Part shown: positions 1 to 8,070 of the stretch, in pieces
Numbering within the stretch: the stretch's first letter is position 1
Layout of the letters: each line of letters starts with the position of its first letter
Source: an uncultured Lachnospiraceae bacterium
GTDB taxonomy: Bacteria; Bacillota; Clostridia; Lachnospirales; Lachnospiraceae
Reading direction: 5' to 3'
NCBI GenBank assembly: GCA_902800325.1
Contig: CADCDW010000019.1
Location: forward strand, 23,291 to 57,644
Length of the DNA: 34,354 nucleotides
Translations under genes and position numbers: made by a program
The notes under the pieces: model-generated
The model's database searches: none
What the model saw: the letters and a program-made list of their open reading frames with translations, nothing else
What the model was told of the DNA's origin: nothing

Positions 1-578
1 GACAGACCGTATATCTTTTTTCCTTTGAATAAAAGAATTATAAGGATAATTGCCGGAATAAGCTTGGCAGGTTCTTCAAAAAAACCTGCATAGGCAGAAT
101 CCTGCTTAAACTTATCAGGACCGATTTCGTTAGCTATCATATTGACAAAAAAGGAAAAAGCGCCACCCACAACAATAGAAAGAAATACCTCATAAAGAGC
201 TATATTTCTCGGTATATTTAATTCCCAGAAAAATATAACTACGACAAGCGGAACAATAAGCGGCGGAACAAAGGTTGCAAGTACAATTGTTCCTCCATCT
301 ACACCTCCGCCCTCGACAAATTTTGGAATAATCTTATACAGTCCGAAAATCAAAATCATAAGAATAATGCCATATATAAACATCCTGTAAAACAGCCATG
401 GCTTCTGCCACTTTTGAAGCATATTCTGCTCAGTTGCCTTATTAAAGTCCATACCTGCTGAAAGCTGATAGTCAAAATCTCTTCTGCTATGCTTTTTTGT
501 ACATTCTGACATTATTTCTTTAAATGTAATTTTATTTGGATTTTTTTTGACATCTTTATAAAAGACAGTATTCCCCAT
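1..578 (-). CDS. PrsW-family intramembrane protease, 3' end off the window
   Basis: Reading the minus strand from the ATG at 576-578 gives an open frame of 192 codons that runs off the left edge, so the C-terminal part is missing. A strong GGGGGAGG ribosome binding site sits four bases upstream of the ATG. The N-terminal ~60 residues are polar (starting MGNTVFYKDVKKN), followed by at least three hydrophobic segments. The motif FFEEPAKL in the last visible helix region matches the EExxK-type motif of PrsW/CPBP-like membrane proteases; PrsW in Bacillus subtilis performs site-1 cleavage of an anti-sigma factor. Substrate and role here are unknown. Family assignment rests on this motif and the topology. 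Confidence 0.72.
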   Translation of the reverse strand, partial: MGNTVFYKDVKKNPNKITFKEIMSECTKKHSRRDFDYQLSAGMDFNKATEQNMLQKWQKPWLFYRMFIYGIILMILIFGLYKIIPKFVEGGGVDGGTIVLATFVPPLIVPLVVVIFFWELNIPRNIALYEVFLSIVVGGAFSFFVNMIANEIGPDKFKQDSAYAGFFEEPAKLIPAIILIILLFKGKKIYGL

Positions 579-973
579 AGTGCCTCCCCCTTTTCTGATT
601 AAACTTGTCCCTCCACAATACATTACAAGTATATCAAATTTCCGTTTGTTTTACAATAAGTTTTACCACCTAAAGAATCTAAAAAAACAAAGCAAAATCT
701 TATTTTTACCAGTTTTGTCACGCCAAAATCATTGTTATTGTTTAATATTTGTTATTTTTCTTTTGATTATCGTTTATATAATTACTTTACCATTTTGTCA
801 ATTTGTAAGCCAATTTAAACAATCTCAATAGTTTTATTTTTAGTGTAGTGCTATAATAAAAGCAGTTTTGTTACGTTGATTAGTTATATATGATACGTTT
901 ATTTACATCTATTATTGATATGAATTTTTAACTAAAATATAAGTATAATTTTGACAGCTTTAGGAGAGATAAA
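579..973. other. Intergenic, AT-rich, between divergent PrsW and XRE genes
   Basis: About 395 bases separate the divergent PrsW-family and XRE genes. The tract is T-rich and must hold both promoters, but no convincing -35/-10 pair stands out. A TTGACA at 952-957 is too close to the XRE start to be its -35. An open frame on the plus strand at 580-831 has no ribosome binding site and reads as composition noise. No repeat or RNA gene seen. Confidence 0.5.
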
Positions 974-1300
974 ATGAAGAGCGAATTTGACGCTATTAAA
1001 AGAATTAAGGATCTTTGTGCCGAAAGACATTATTCATATTATGAATTAGCCAAACGTTCCAATATAGCATACTCTACTTTAAACAGTATGATTTTAAAAA
1101 ATAATTCACCTACACTTCCTACACTTTACAAATTATGTAATGGGTTTGGAATCAGTATACTTCAATTTTTTCAGATTGGGCCAAAATCTGATGCGCTTTT
1201 GCCTGAGCAGTCCGAGTGTCTCAAACTTTTTAGCATATTAACCCCCGAAGACCAGGAACTTGCTCTAACATATATGAAGGGCTTAGCGCACAAATTATAA
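974..1300 (+). CDS. XRE-family helix-turn-helix regulator
   Basis: A 108-residue protein with an N-terminal Cro/C1-type helix-turn-helix over residues 5-65: the pattern YSYYELAKRSNIAYSTLNSM is the usual first two helices, followed by a conserved TLPTLYKLCNGFGISILQFF third/fourth helix region. The C-terminal ~35 residues form an acidic helical tail. A GGAGAG ribosome binding site lies seven bases before the ATG. The gene stands alone, divergent from the PrsW gene and convergent with the zinc-ribbon gene, and is followed by a strong hairpin. It is probably a small DNA-binding repressor; its target cannot be named. Confidence 0.85.
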   Translation: MKSEFDAIKRIKDLCAERHYSYYELAKRSNIAYSTLNSMILKNNSPTLPTLYKLCNGFGISILQFFQIGPKSDALLPEQSECLKLFSILTPEDQELALTYMKGLAHKL

Positions 1301-1302
1301 AA

Positions 1303-1352
1303 AAGAGGCAATCTTTGTGAATGCTCTATCACAAGATTGTCTCTTAAATTTT
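1303..1352 (+). terminator. Hairpin terminator after the XRE gene
   Basis: A 17-18 bp near-perfect stem (1303-1320 with 1329-1345; one mismatch and one bulge) with an eight-base loop starts two bases after the XRE stop codon. The following tract is A/T-rich rather than a clean T run, so termination may be bidirectional with the convergent gene. Confidence 0.65.
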
Positions 1353-1370
1353 ATATAATGATTTATATTT

Positions 1371-1432
1371 TTTTATTAATGTTTTACGGTGTGTTTTATT
1401 AATGTTTTACGGTGTGTTTTATTAATGTTTTT
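1371..1432. repeat. 23 bp tandem repeat, two full copies and a partial third
   Basis: Copies begin at 1371, 1394 and 1417. The first two are identical and contain TTTTACGGTGTG; the third keeps only its first 15 bases. It lies between the XRE terminator and the end of the convergent zinc-ribbon gene. Similar short tandem duplications occur in several other intergenic gaps of this window. Confidence 0.8.
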
Positions 1433-1513
1433 CAGAAAGTTTTATTATAGTTTTTCGACCTGTTCTATTTAATTTTTTCTGAATGTTTTTATTCATTTCA
1501 AATATAGAAACAT

Positions 1514-2776
1514 CTATTTCACTATTTTTATAGATTTAACCACCCAGTCCATATCTCCTATGTTATATGAAGTATTGCAATAAGGACAAACCTTATTTTT
1601 AGTCGCATCGAAACTACCTGCACAGGAAGGACACTGAATCTTTTTTATTGAAAATCCAAGGTCTAAAGCTACATCTGTTTTTTTCTCCAAAACAACTTGA
1701 ACCTTATCTTCTTTCTTTTTTACCTTGCCGTTATTTTCATACAAATCAAGCATATATATATCCACCACCGTTTGAAGTACGCCGTTTTCTTCATTAATTT
1801 TTCTTACTGCCAAAGCGCCTCTGTTCATATCTATAATATTATCAAAGGTTCCATTAATCTTTTCACCGTCATAGAAAGGAAGATCATCGGGATCATCCGA
1901 AAAGATGATTACTCTTACAAGCGATGCGACCTTTGCCTGAAAATACTCATATGAAATATCATTATTATATCGCTTCATCCATTTATTGAAGTTTATCATG
2001 GTGCCCCCGACATTTGCCAAAAGTACAACGGCTTTACCGGCATCTTTAAACAATCTTCCTAACGTTGAAAATGCCCATGCAAAATAACCAATTATACCGC
2101 CAGACAAAAATCCCCCAAACGCTCCTGCTAAAATCGCCCATGGCAAACCTATGGTAAACAAAAAGTATACCGTATACCCTATAAAACCGGCTATCATAAG
2201 GGGATAGATAAATTTCCGGATTTCAGATTTAATTTCTTTCTCTGTTCGTGAATAGTCACGCAAAAAATAAAAATTAGAAACCTTAGGATATAATTCATCC
2301 ATTTTAAAAAAAGTATTGCAATAAGGACATCCTTCTACAAGTTCTTTAATCATTACACTTGCCCCGCAGTTAGGACAACAATATATATCATCATCAACAC
2401 GAACGTCGGACTTCACATCTGTCACAACCTGATACATATCCATATTGTCAAAATCCGAAAAAATCTTTTTTTCATCCTTATTTACAGTCTTTTTCAACTC
2501 ACATGTTCTGTAATAAAGTTTATTGATATAATGTTCGTCATTCCATTCACGAAAATTATTTCCATCCGAATTAAGTCCCCTTGCAGCGATATCGTATGAC
2601 ATCTTAAGCCCCTTTTTCTCAAGTCGGTTTCTCCAAAGTTCTATTCCATATCTTACATCCTGATTGCCGGTAGTAACCTTTGCACCGGTTTCTATCCCAT
2701 CCTCTAATTCTGCGGCAAATCTTTCAAAAATGTTGTTGCTGTTCTTTGACCATTTTATTTTCTTATCATCATTCAT
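1514..2776 (-). CDS. Zinc-ribbon membrane protein, possible Tim44-like domain
   Basis: A 420-residue protein with two zinc-ribbon units: CxxC pairs at residues 134/137 with 150/153 (CPNCG...CPYCN) and, near the C-terminus, 382/385 with 397/400 (CPSCA...CPYCN). Between them are two adjacent membrane segments at about 190-240, rich in glycine. The stretch from ~260 to ~375 (FQAKVASLVRVI, then a beta-rich region ending in VVDIYMLDLYENN) resembles the Tim44-like fold found in bacterial zinc-ribbon membrane proteins, but I hold that loosely. The start chosen is the ATG at 2774-2776, with GGAGAG seven bases upstream; a longer TTG start at 2806 has no ribosome site. The next gene (2822-3613) is in the same direction 45 bp upstream, so they may be cotranscribed. 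Function unknown. Confidence 0.7.
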   Translation of the reverse strand: MNDDKKIKWSKNSNNIFERFAAELEDGIETGAKVTTGNQDVRYGIELWRNRLEKKGLKMSYDIAARGLNSDGNNFREWNDEHYINKLYYRTCELKKTVNKDEKKIFSDFDNMDMYQVVTDVKSDVRVDDDIYCCPNCGASVMIKELVEGCPYCNTFFKMDELYPKVSNFYFLRDYSRTEKEIKSEIRKFIYPLMIAGFIGYTVYFLFTIGLPWAILAGAFGGFLSGGIIGYFAWAFSTLGRLFKDAGKAVVLLANVGGTMINFNKWMKRYNNDISYEYFQAKVASLVRVIIFSDDPDDLPFYDGEKINGTFDNIIDMNRGALAVRKINEENGVLQTVVDIYMLDLYENNGKVKKKEDKVQVVLEKKTDVALDLGFSIKKIQCPSCAGSFDATKNKVCPYCNTSYNIGDMDWVVKSIKIVK

Positions 2777-2821
2777 AACATTTCTCTCCACATATTTTTT
2801 ATTCAAAAAGCGCCTTTAAAA

Positions 2822-3613
2822 TTAGTAAAAATTATTCTCGTTTGGTTTATTATTCAACAAAGTTTTATATATTATTTCGCGCTTTTTATTTTGCTTATTG
2901 CCTTCCTTATCTTCTTCCTTTTCGTTATTATCTTTTTCATCTATGTAAGAAATATCATCTTCCGATTTAAAATCCATATCATCATTTATTTCGTACAATG
3001 GATACATATCATAATCGTTTTCATAAGATTTAATATAATTGTTTAAATCTGTTTTCTTATCATTACGTCCGAAATCATTATCATCCAACGACTTAAATGC
3101 TTCTTTTGGTTTTTTGCCTTTTAACCCTCCCTTGATCATCAAAACACCAAAACAGACTACTAAAGCACAGGCAACAGTTCCAAGATAATCATCATCATCA
3201 TCACCGGTCGAGGAGTTTACCCATTTATCTACCAACATCCAAAATAAACCCCAAACCGATAATGCCACTAAAAAAATGCCGATATCAACCGTAATGATAT
3301 TAGCCTTTCCTTTATTATGTAATATGAAATTTCCAAAGCAAAATAGACCGCCAACCATGAAACCGATTCCAAAAATCAAAAAAGGCACAGCCTCGTCTAT
3401 GTCTTTTTTCATATTTAGCAGGTCCTTTATTATATAAACATATATTAATACAAATATTACTATATGAATGCAGCCTGCTAAAAAATAAAACAACCTATTT
3501 AATTTGGGGTTTATTATTATCTGCTTTTTAGTTTTCATTTTCTTATTTATTTTTATATTGGATTTTATTTTTTTATCCATATAAGGTATAAAGAAATTAT
3601 TGTTTTTATACAT
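2822..3613 (-). CDS. Hypothetical four-helix membrane protein with acidic tail
   Basis: A 263-residue protein with a basic, lysine-rich N-terminus (residues 1-35), about four membrane segments between residues 40 and 165, and a long charged C-terminal tail rich in Asp, Glu, Lys and Asn (residues ~165-263). A run of five aspartates lies between the third and fourth helices. No domain is recognised. The ATG at 3611-3613 has only a weak GGAA upstream. It sits just upstream of, and in the same direction as, the zinc-ribbon membrane protein, which suggests a shared transcript and perhaps a shared membrane role. Its low-complexity tail and AT-rich codons fit the surrounding DNA. Confidence 0.65.
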   Translation of the reverse strand: MYKNNNFFIPYMDKKIKSNIKINKKMKTKKQIIINPKLNRLFYFLAGCIHIVIFVLIYVYIIKDLLNMKKDIDEAVPFLIFGIGFMVGGLFCFGNFILHNKGKANIITVDIGIFLVALSVWGLFWMLVDKWVNSSTGDDDDDYLGTVACALVVCFGVLMIKGGLKGKKPKEAFKSLDDNDFGRNDKKTDLNNYIKSYENDYDMYPLYEINDDMDFKSEDDISYIDEKDNNEKEEDKEGNKQNKKREIIYKTLLNNKPNENNFY

Positions 3614-4100
3614 TTTTCAATTCCACATTACTAAGAGCTTTTGTTTTATAATTTGTTCACTTTTCAAAAATCCGTCTTTAAACCACATCATATTATTCAA
3701 TATTACTAACAGCCAAAGAATGTTATAAATATTATTTTTTATATGTTTTTATATATGACATATACGCGGCTATTATCAAATCACAGCTTATATTATACCA
3801 TTCGTACCTACCTCCTTACAAGACTATTAAACCAACTTCATACCAAAACCCCAACATACTAAATTTTAATATTTCATAATTTTTACACAACATCAAAACG
3901 AATAACTTATCCTATGTCTGAATATAATATAAATAGCTCTTTCTTTTTAATAATCATAATTCTTTATAATTCCCTTATTTTGTATAAAGTTATATTAAAC
4001 CACAAAATATTGATATTGTTGACACATTTCTGAAGTTATCAACATCTTCGCTTGATAATCCACCAAGTTTTCCACATTTTCAACCATTTTGTTGTTACTA

Positions 4101-4116
4101 TGTTTCACGTGAAACA
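4101..4116. promoter_or_regulatory. parS site 1 (perfect)
   Basis: The 16-base palindrome TGTTTCACGTGAAACA is an exact match to the conserved chromosomal parS sequence that ParB binds and from which it spreads. Confidence 0.97.
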
Positions 4117-4189
4117 TACTAAATTAACAATTCAATAATAAAGCTGGTATTTTAAAGCATATAATTTCTATTAAATTATTTTACTATAA

Positions 4190-4205
4190 TGTTTCACGTG
4201 AAACA
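4190..4205. promoter_or_regulatory. parS site 2 (perfect)
   Basis: Exact TGTTTCACGTGAAACA, 89 bp from site 1. Confidence 0.97.
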
Positions 4206-4396
4206 TTAAAACATATTTTTTAATATTATTAAATTATATTATATAATATTTAAATTTATTTGTTATATCAATTGACTATGTTATATTGTTAACCAAACAA
4301 AACCTTTTCAAATATAAAAAACATATTATTTAATTTAGGAAACATATATTTTAATTATTATAAGATATTTTTAATAATTTAATAAATTTATTATAA

Positions 4397-4412
4397 TGTT
4401 TCACGTGAAACA
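4397..4412. promoter_or_regulatory. parS site 3 (perfect)
   Basis: Exact TGTTTCACGTGAAACA, 207 bp from site 2 and outside the tandem array. Confidence 0.97.
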
Positions 4413-4845
4413 TTATAAATACAAATTTGTTACGCTATTATAAAATTACTCAAATTCCAAAAGTCATCCTGCTTTTTTCTTGCAGGAATAATATTTAACT
4501 TAAAACTCGCTGAAACAAAAAAATGCGAATAGTGTAATGTATCAAAATACAAACTTTTCATTGAATAGTAAGAATTGCATTAGAAATTAAATAATTTAAA
4601 TATTACACTTTAAAAAAATAGTTTCAACTTACACATCATAATATTTATAGAAGTCTTATATGTTATTCTTAATATAATATGTAAAACAACAAATTATCAG
4701 ATAAACTATCCTTGATAAAAGAAAACTATATAAATCATTCTAAAAAGAAAAATAATATTTATAAAATTGCTATTATACAATCTGCTAAATATACTTGTTA
4801 GTATATAAACGCCATTACGAATTAATTGTAACATGAAATCTAAAA

Positions 4846-5127
4846 TGTTTCACATGAAACACAAAATGTCCTATTATAAAGCATTTCTGATAACATAACG
4901 GATAACAAAAACATGTTTCACGTGAAACATAAAGTAACTATTAAAAACTCTCATGATAACATAACAGGTAACAAATCATGTTTCACGTGAAACATAAAGC
5001 ATCTATTAAAAGCTCTCATAATAACACAACGGATAACAAAACATGTTTCATGCGAAACATAAAAGTATTTATTATAAAACTCACATATTAACATAGCAGA
5101 TAGCAGAGATATGTTTCACGTGAAACA
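4846..5127. repeat. Tandem array of five parS-bearing units, 65-68 bp period
   Basis: Sites start at 4846 (TGTTTCACATGAAACA, one change), 4914 (perfect), 4979 (perfect), 5044 (TGTTTCATGCGAAACA, two changes) and 5112 (perfect). Spacings are 68, 65, 65 and 68 bp. The spacers are related to one another (a common TATTAAAA / CTCATRATAACA / GGTAACAAA-like run), so the array arose by duplication of a whole unit. The period is close to six helical turns, which would place the sites on roughly one face of the DNA. Degenerate copies alternate with perfect ones. Confidence 0.95.
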
Positions 5128-5285
5128 TTGTCAAAAGAACAAAACACAATAATAAATTATAAATAATCAATAAATCCAAGCAAACATCATAATAAATCAT
5201 ATAAAACGCGCATAAAAAACTATATATTGTATTATGTAAAAAAACGTGACTATATTTAGATATGGCGAAATATGTCGGTTAGTGC

Positions 5286-5309
5286 TATAATGTTGAATAC
5301 ATACGGAGG
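5286..5309 (+). promoter_or_regulatory. parA promoter (extended -10) and ribosome binding site
   Basis: TGCTATAAT at 5283-5291 is an extended -10 element; the -35 position is weak. A GGAGG ribosome binding site at 5305-5309 precedes the ATG at 5318. The nearest parS copy ends at 5127, so a spreading ParB complex could repress this promoter, as known for other parAB operons (inference). Confidence 0.65.
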
Positions 5310-5317
5310 TTAGAAAG

Positions 5318-6109
5318 ATGGGAAGAATTATAGCTGTCGCCAACCAGAAGGGCGGAGTTGGAAAAACCACGACTTCTATTAATCTTGCAGCTTGTCTTGC
5401 AGAAAAAGGACAGAAGGTTCTTGCAGTGGACATGGATCCACAGGGTAACATGACAAGCGGTTTAGGTGTAGATAAAAATTCATTACAAAATACTATTTAC
5501 ACTGCTATGTGTGAAGAATGTAATGTAGGTGAGTGTATGATTGTTCATCCACTTGAAAACAAAAAAATGAACCTCAGTCTTCTTCCGGCCAACAGAGACT
5601 TAGCCGGAGCAGAGGTAGAATTATTTATAGAAGCCGATAAACCACAATATATTTTAAAGGAATTATTAGCGAAGGTAAGAGACAAATTTGACTTTGTAAT
5701 TATTGACTGCCCACCTGCACTTGGAATTCTTACTGTCAATTCCATGACAGCAGCTGACACAGTACTTGTACCTATACAGTGTGAGTTTTTTGCATTGGAC
5801 GGACTTACACAGCTTATGTACACAATTAACCTTATAAAGAAAAAGTTAAATAAGTCTCTTGAAATTGAAGGTGTTGTTTTTACAATGTTTGATGCCAGAA
5901 CCAATTTATCTTTGGAGGTTGTCGAAAACGTTAAAAACAATCTGGATCAATTTATATATAAAACAATCATACCGAGAAATGTACGTTTAGCTGAAGCACC
6001 AAGCTTTGGATTGCCAATTAATCTTTATGACAGCAGATCTGCAGGTGCAAAAGGTTATAGAGATTTAGCTGACGAAGTAATTAACAATAAACTATATGCC
6101 GGATTATAA
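5318..6109 (+). CDS. parA: Chromosome-partitioning ATPase ParA/Soj
   Basis: A 263-residue ParA ATPase, normal length for the chromosomal Soj family. The deviant Walker A KGGVGKTT is at residues 11-18, the switch I region DPQGN follows at about 41-45, and the Walker B-like VIIDCPPALG is near residue 130. ParA dimerises on ATP, coats the nucleoid and is stimulated by ParB to move origins apart; in Bacillus the homologue also regulates DnaA. It is followed by parB 115 bp downstream and preceded by the parS array. An AGGTTAG/GGAGG ribosome site supports the start. The symbol soj would be equally valid. Confidence 0.97.
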   Translation: MGRIIAVANQKGGVGKTTTSINLAACLAEKGQKVLAVDMDPQGNMTSGLGVDKNSLQNTIYTAMCEECNVGECMIVHPLENKKMNLSLLPANRDLAGAEVELFIEADKPQYILKELLAKVRDKFDFVIIDCPPALGILTVNSMTAADTVLVPIQCEFFALDGLTQLMYTINLIKKKLNKSLEIEGVVFTMFDARTNLSLEVVENVKNNLDQFIYKTIIPRNVRLAEAPSFGLPINLYDSRSAGAKGYRDLADEVINNKLYAGL

Positions 6110-6180
6110 ATTATAAACCAATAATTTAATTACAAATTATAAACCAATAATTTAATTATAAATTATAAACCAATAATTAA
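6108..6180. repeat. 26 bp tandem repeat, almost three copies, between parA and parB
   Basis: Copies begin at 6108, 6134 and 6160 and share AATTATAAACCAATAATTTA. The first copy overlaps the last bases of the parA stop codon. There is no terminator hairpin in this gap, so parA and parB are probably cotranscribed through the repeat. Confidence 0.85.
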
Positions 6181-6224
6181 ACTATCACATATACGTTACG
6201 ATAAATTAGGAGGAAAATAACCAG

Positions 6225-7151
6225 ATGGCAGTAAAACGAGGATTGGGAAGAGGGCTTGATAATCTTATTCCTACCGGAGATGATAAAAAAGGAAAAACAA
6301 CTGCGGCAAAACAACCTGTTAAAACTGAAGTTAAAGAAATAGTTAAAGAAGTAGTTAAAGAGGTTGAGCGCACCATTAACATAAACAAGATAGAACCAAA
6401 CAAAAGTCAGCCGAGAAAACATTTCGATGAAGATGCTTTAGCCGAGCTTGCTGATTCCATAAAACAATATGGCATAATCGAACCTCTTGTTGTAGCTAAA
6501 CGCAATAAATATTATGAAATAATTGCAGGTGAAAGACGTTGGAGAGCGGCCAGACTTGCAGGTCTTAAAGAAGTACCTGTAGTAATAAAAGATTTTACGG
6601 ATCAGGAGATAGTTGAAATAGCTCTTATAGAAAATATTCAACGTGAAGACCTTAATCCAATTGAAGAGGCTCATGCTTATGAAAGATTAATTAAAGAATT
6701 TAATCTTAAGCAGGATGAAGTTGCCGAACGAGTTTCAAAGAGTAGAACCACAATTACCAACTCGCTAAGGCTCTTAAAACTTGCGGAACCGGTTCAACAG
6801 ATGCTTATCGATGACATGCTAACAACCGGTCATGTAAGAGCATTAATCAGCATAGAAGATTCTGCTCTTCAGTATGATACTGCACTTTATGTATTTGATA
6901 AAAAATTAAGTGTTCGTGAAACTGAAAGTTATGTTAAGAAAGTACTTAAAGGTGGTACTCCTAAAAAAGCTGTTGAAGTAACTGAAGATTTTTCCTTCTT
7001 ATATAAAGAGATTGAAGAAAGACTTAAAAACACACTTGGAACAAAAACTACCATCAAAGCATCAGGCAGAAATAAAGGAAAAATTGAAATTGAATATTAT
7101 TCAGAGGAAGACTTGGACAGGATAGCTCACATGCTTTATAACGCAAGATAG
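6225..7151 (+). CDS. parB: Chromosome-partitioning protein ParB (Spo0J type, CTP-dependent clamp)
   Basis: A 308-residue ParB. The basic N-terminal tail (MAVKRGLGRGLDNLIP) is the ParA-stimulating segment typical of the family. The CTP-binding domain carries GERRWRA at residues 102-108 and ENIQRED at 136-142. A helix-turn-helix for parS recognition lies at about 161-185 (LKQDEVAERVSKSRTTITNS), and the C-terminal ~60 residues form the dimerisation domain. Residues 25-50 are a repetitive lysine/valine/glutamate linker. AGGAGG precedes the ATG. ParB clamps onto parS and spreads; eight sites lie 1.1-2.1 kb upstream. No separate noc gene is present nearby. Confidence 0.97.
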   Translation: MAVKRGLGRGLDNLIPTGDDKKGKTTAAKQPVKTEVKEIVKEVVKEVERTININKIEPNKSQPRKHFDEDALAELADSIKQYGIIEPLVVAKRNKYYEIIAGERRWRAARLAGLKEVPVVIKDFTDQEIVEIALIENIQREDLNPIEEAHAYERLIKEFNLKQDEVAERVSKSRTTITNSLRLLKLAEPVQQMLIDDMLTTGHVRALISIEDSALQYDTALYVFDKKLSVRETESYVKKVLKGGTPKKAVEVTEDFSFLYKEIEERLKNTLGTKTTIKASGRNKGKIEIEYYSEEDLDRIAHMLYNAR

Positions 7152-7194
7152 TTTTAAGTTCAAATAACATAATAATTAAACGGAGTAATTTAAT

Positions 7195-7845
7195 ATGGAA
7201 ACAACTGTACTTGGAATAAATATTAAAGCCTTCTGCGTTATTTTACTTGTATTGTTGGTTATACTCTTAATATTCCTTATCGCCATAATCAATAAGCTTA
7301 ATATCATGGCAAGAAAATACGAGGCTCTTATGAGCGGCAAAAAAGGAGCCGACTTAGAAAAGATAATCAGAGTCCGATTTAAAGAGATGGACCAGGTTAA
7401 GGCCAATGCCAAAAGAGTAACCAAAGAACACAAAGAGATTAAACGCACTTTAAAATCCTGCTACAGCAAATTAGGTATCGTAAAGTACGATGCATTTGAA
7501 CAGATGGCAGGAAAGCTAAGCTTTGTTATAGCATTGTTAAATGAAGACAATTCCGGTTTTGTATTTAACTCGATGCATTCACGTGAAGGCTGTTTTAATT
7601 ATGCAAAAGAAATAATAAAAGGTGAATCTTATATTCCTCTCTCCGACGAAGAAAAAGAAGCGATAGAAAAAGCCAAAACCGTCGAAGAAGAAATAGACGA
7701 TTTAACTAACGATGCAGATAATGATTTAAACTTTGAATTTGATATTCCGATAGATGATACCATAATTAACAGAGCATATGTCCAAAATGAAAATGTACCA
7801 TCCGAATATAATAATGAAGTAGAAATCGATGTGCATAATATATAG
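7195..7845 (+). CDS. DUF4446-family membrane-anchored protein
   Basis: A 216-residue protein with one N-terminal membrane segment (residues ~10-32), a basic coiled-coil region (~35-85) and the conserved core ...SCYSKLGIVKYDAFEQMAGKLSF...ALLNEDNSGFVFNS, which I recognise as the DUF4446 signature found next to parAB or serS in many Clostridia. The last ~60 residues are acidic and low-complexity. GGAG lies nine bases before the ATG. It follows parB by 43 bp on the same strand and is probably in that operon. Function is not established; the conserved neighbourhood suggests a link to the cell envelope or segregation, but that is inference. Confidence 0.85.
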   Translation: METTVLGINIKAFCVILLVLLVILLIFLIAIINKLNIMARKYEALMSGKKGADLEKIIRVRFKEMDQVKANAKRVTKEHKEIKRTLKSCYSKLGIVKYDAFEQMAGKLSFVIALLNEDNSGFVFNSMHSREGCFNYAKEIIKGESYIPLSDEEKEAIEKAKTVEEEIDDLTNDADNDLNFEFDIPIDDTIINRAYVQNENVPSEYNNEVEIDVHNI

Positions 7846-7905
7846 TAATTACCAAAAGATATCTTATTATATATGGTGATTACCAAAAGATATCTTATAA
7901 CATAA
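7845..7905. repeat. 31 bp direct repeat, two copies
   Basis: Copies begin at 7845 and 7876 and share ATTACCAAAAGATATCTTAT. The first overlaps the stop codon of the DUF4446 gene. Confidence 0.8.
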
Positions 7906-7980
7906 AATATATTTATGAAGTATATGATATTTACAACATAAAAATCAGGCGGAATCATCTAAATATATAGATTAAATTCA

Positions 7981-8028
7981 GTCAGATTGCAAATACGTCA
8001 GATTGCAAATACGTCAGATTAAAAATAC
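7981..8028. repeat. 16 bp tandem repeat, three copies, in the serS leader
   Basis: GTCAGATTGCAAATAC is present at 7981, 7997 and, with two changes, 8013. It lies immediately upstream of serS. No T-box riboswitch features (specifier loop, conserved GGTGG-type antiterminator bulge) are visible in the leader. Confidence 0.9.
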
Positions 8029-8070
8029 ATATTTTATATAATAAATATACCATACAAGGAGAATATAATA

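Larger units (their letters stand above)
3614..5317. other. 1.7 kb gene-free centromere region (parS sites, DnaA-like boxes)
   Basis: There is no credible gene in this very AT-rich tract. It holds eight parS-type palindromes (4101-5127), a small group of DnaA-box-like sequences at 4036-4076 (TTATCAACA at 4036-4044, TAATCCACC at 4056-4064, TTTTCCACA at 4068-4076), a small hairpin with a 6 bp stem at 4467-4487, and the parA promoter at its right end. Its length and content suggest a dedicated chromosome-segregation locus. Confidence 0.8.

Noticed and set aside
580-831. 83-codon plus-strand frame upstream of the XRE gene
   Set aside because: It has no ribosome site, is Phe/Ile/Lys-rich as expected of T-rich non-coding DNA, and resembles nothing known.
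7846-8070. T-box riboswitch in the serS leader
   Set aside because: Firmicutes serS often has one, but no specifier stem or conserved antiterminator sequence is visible; the leader holds only short tandem repeats.
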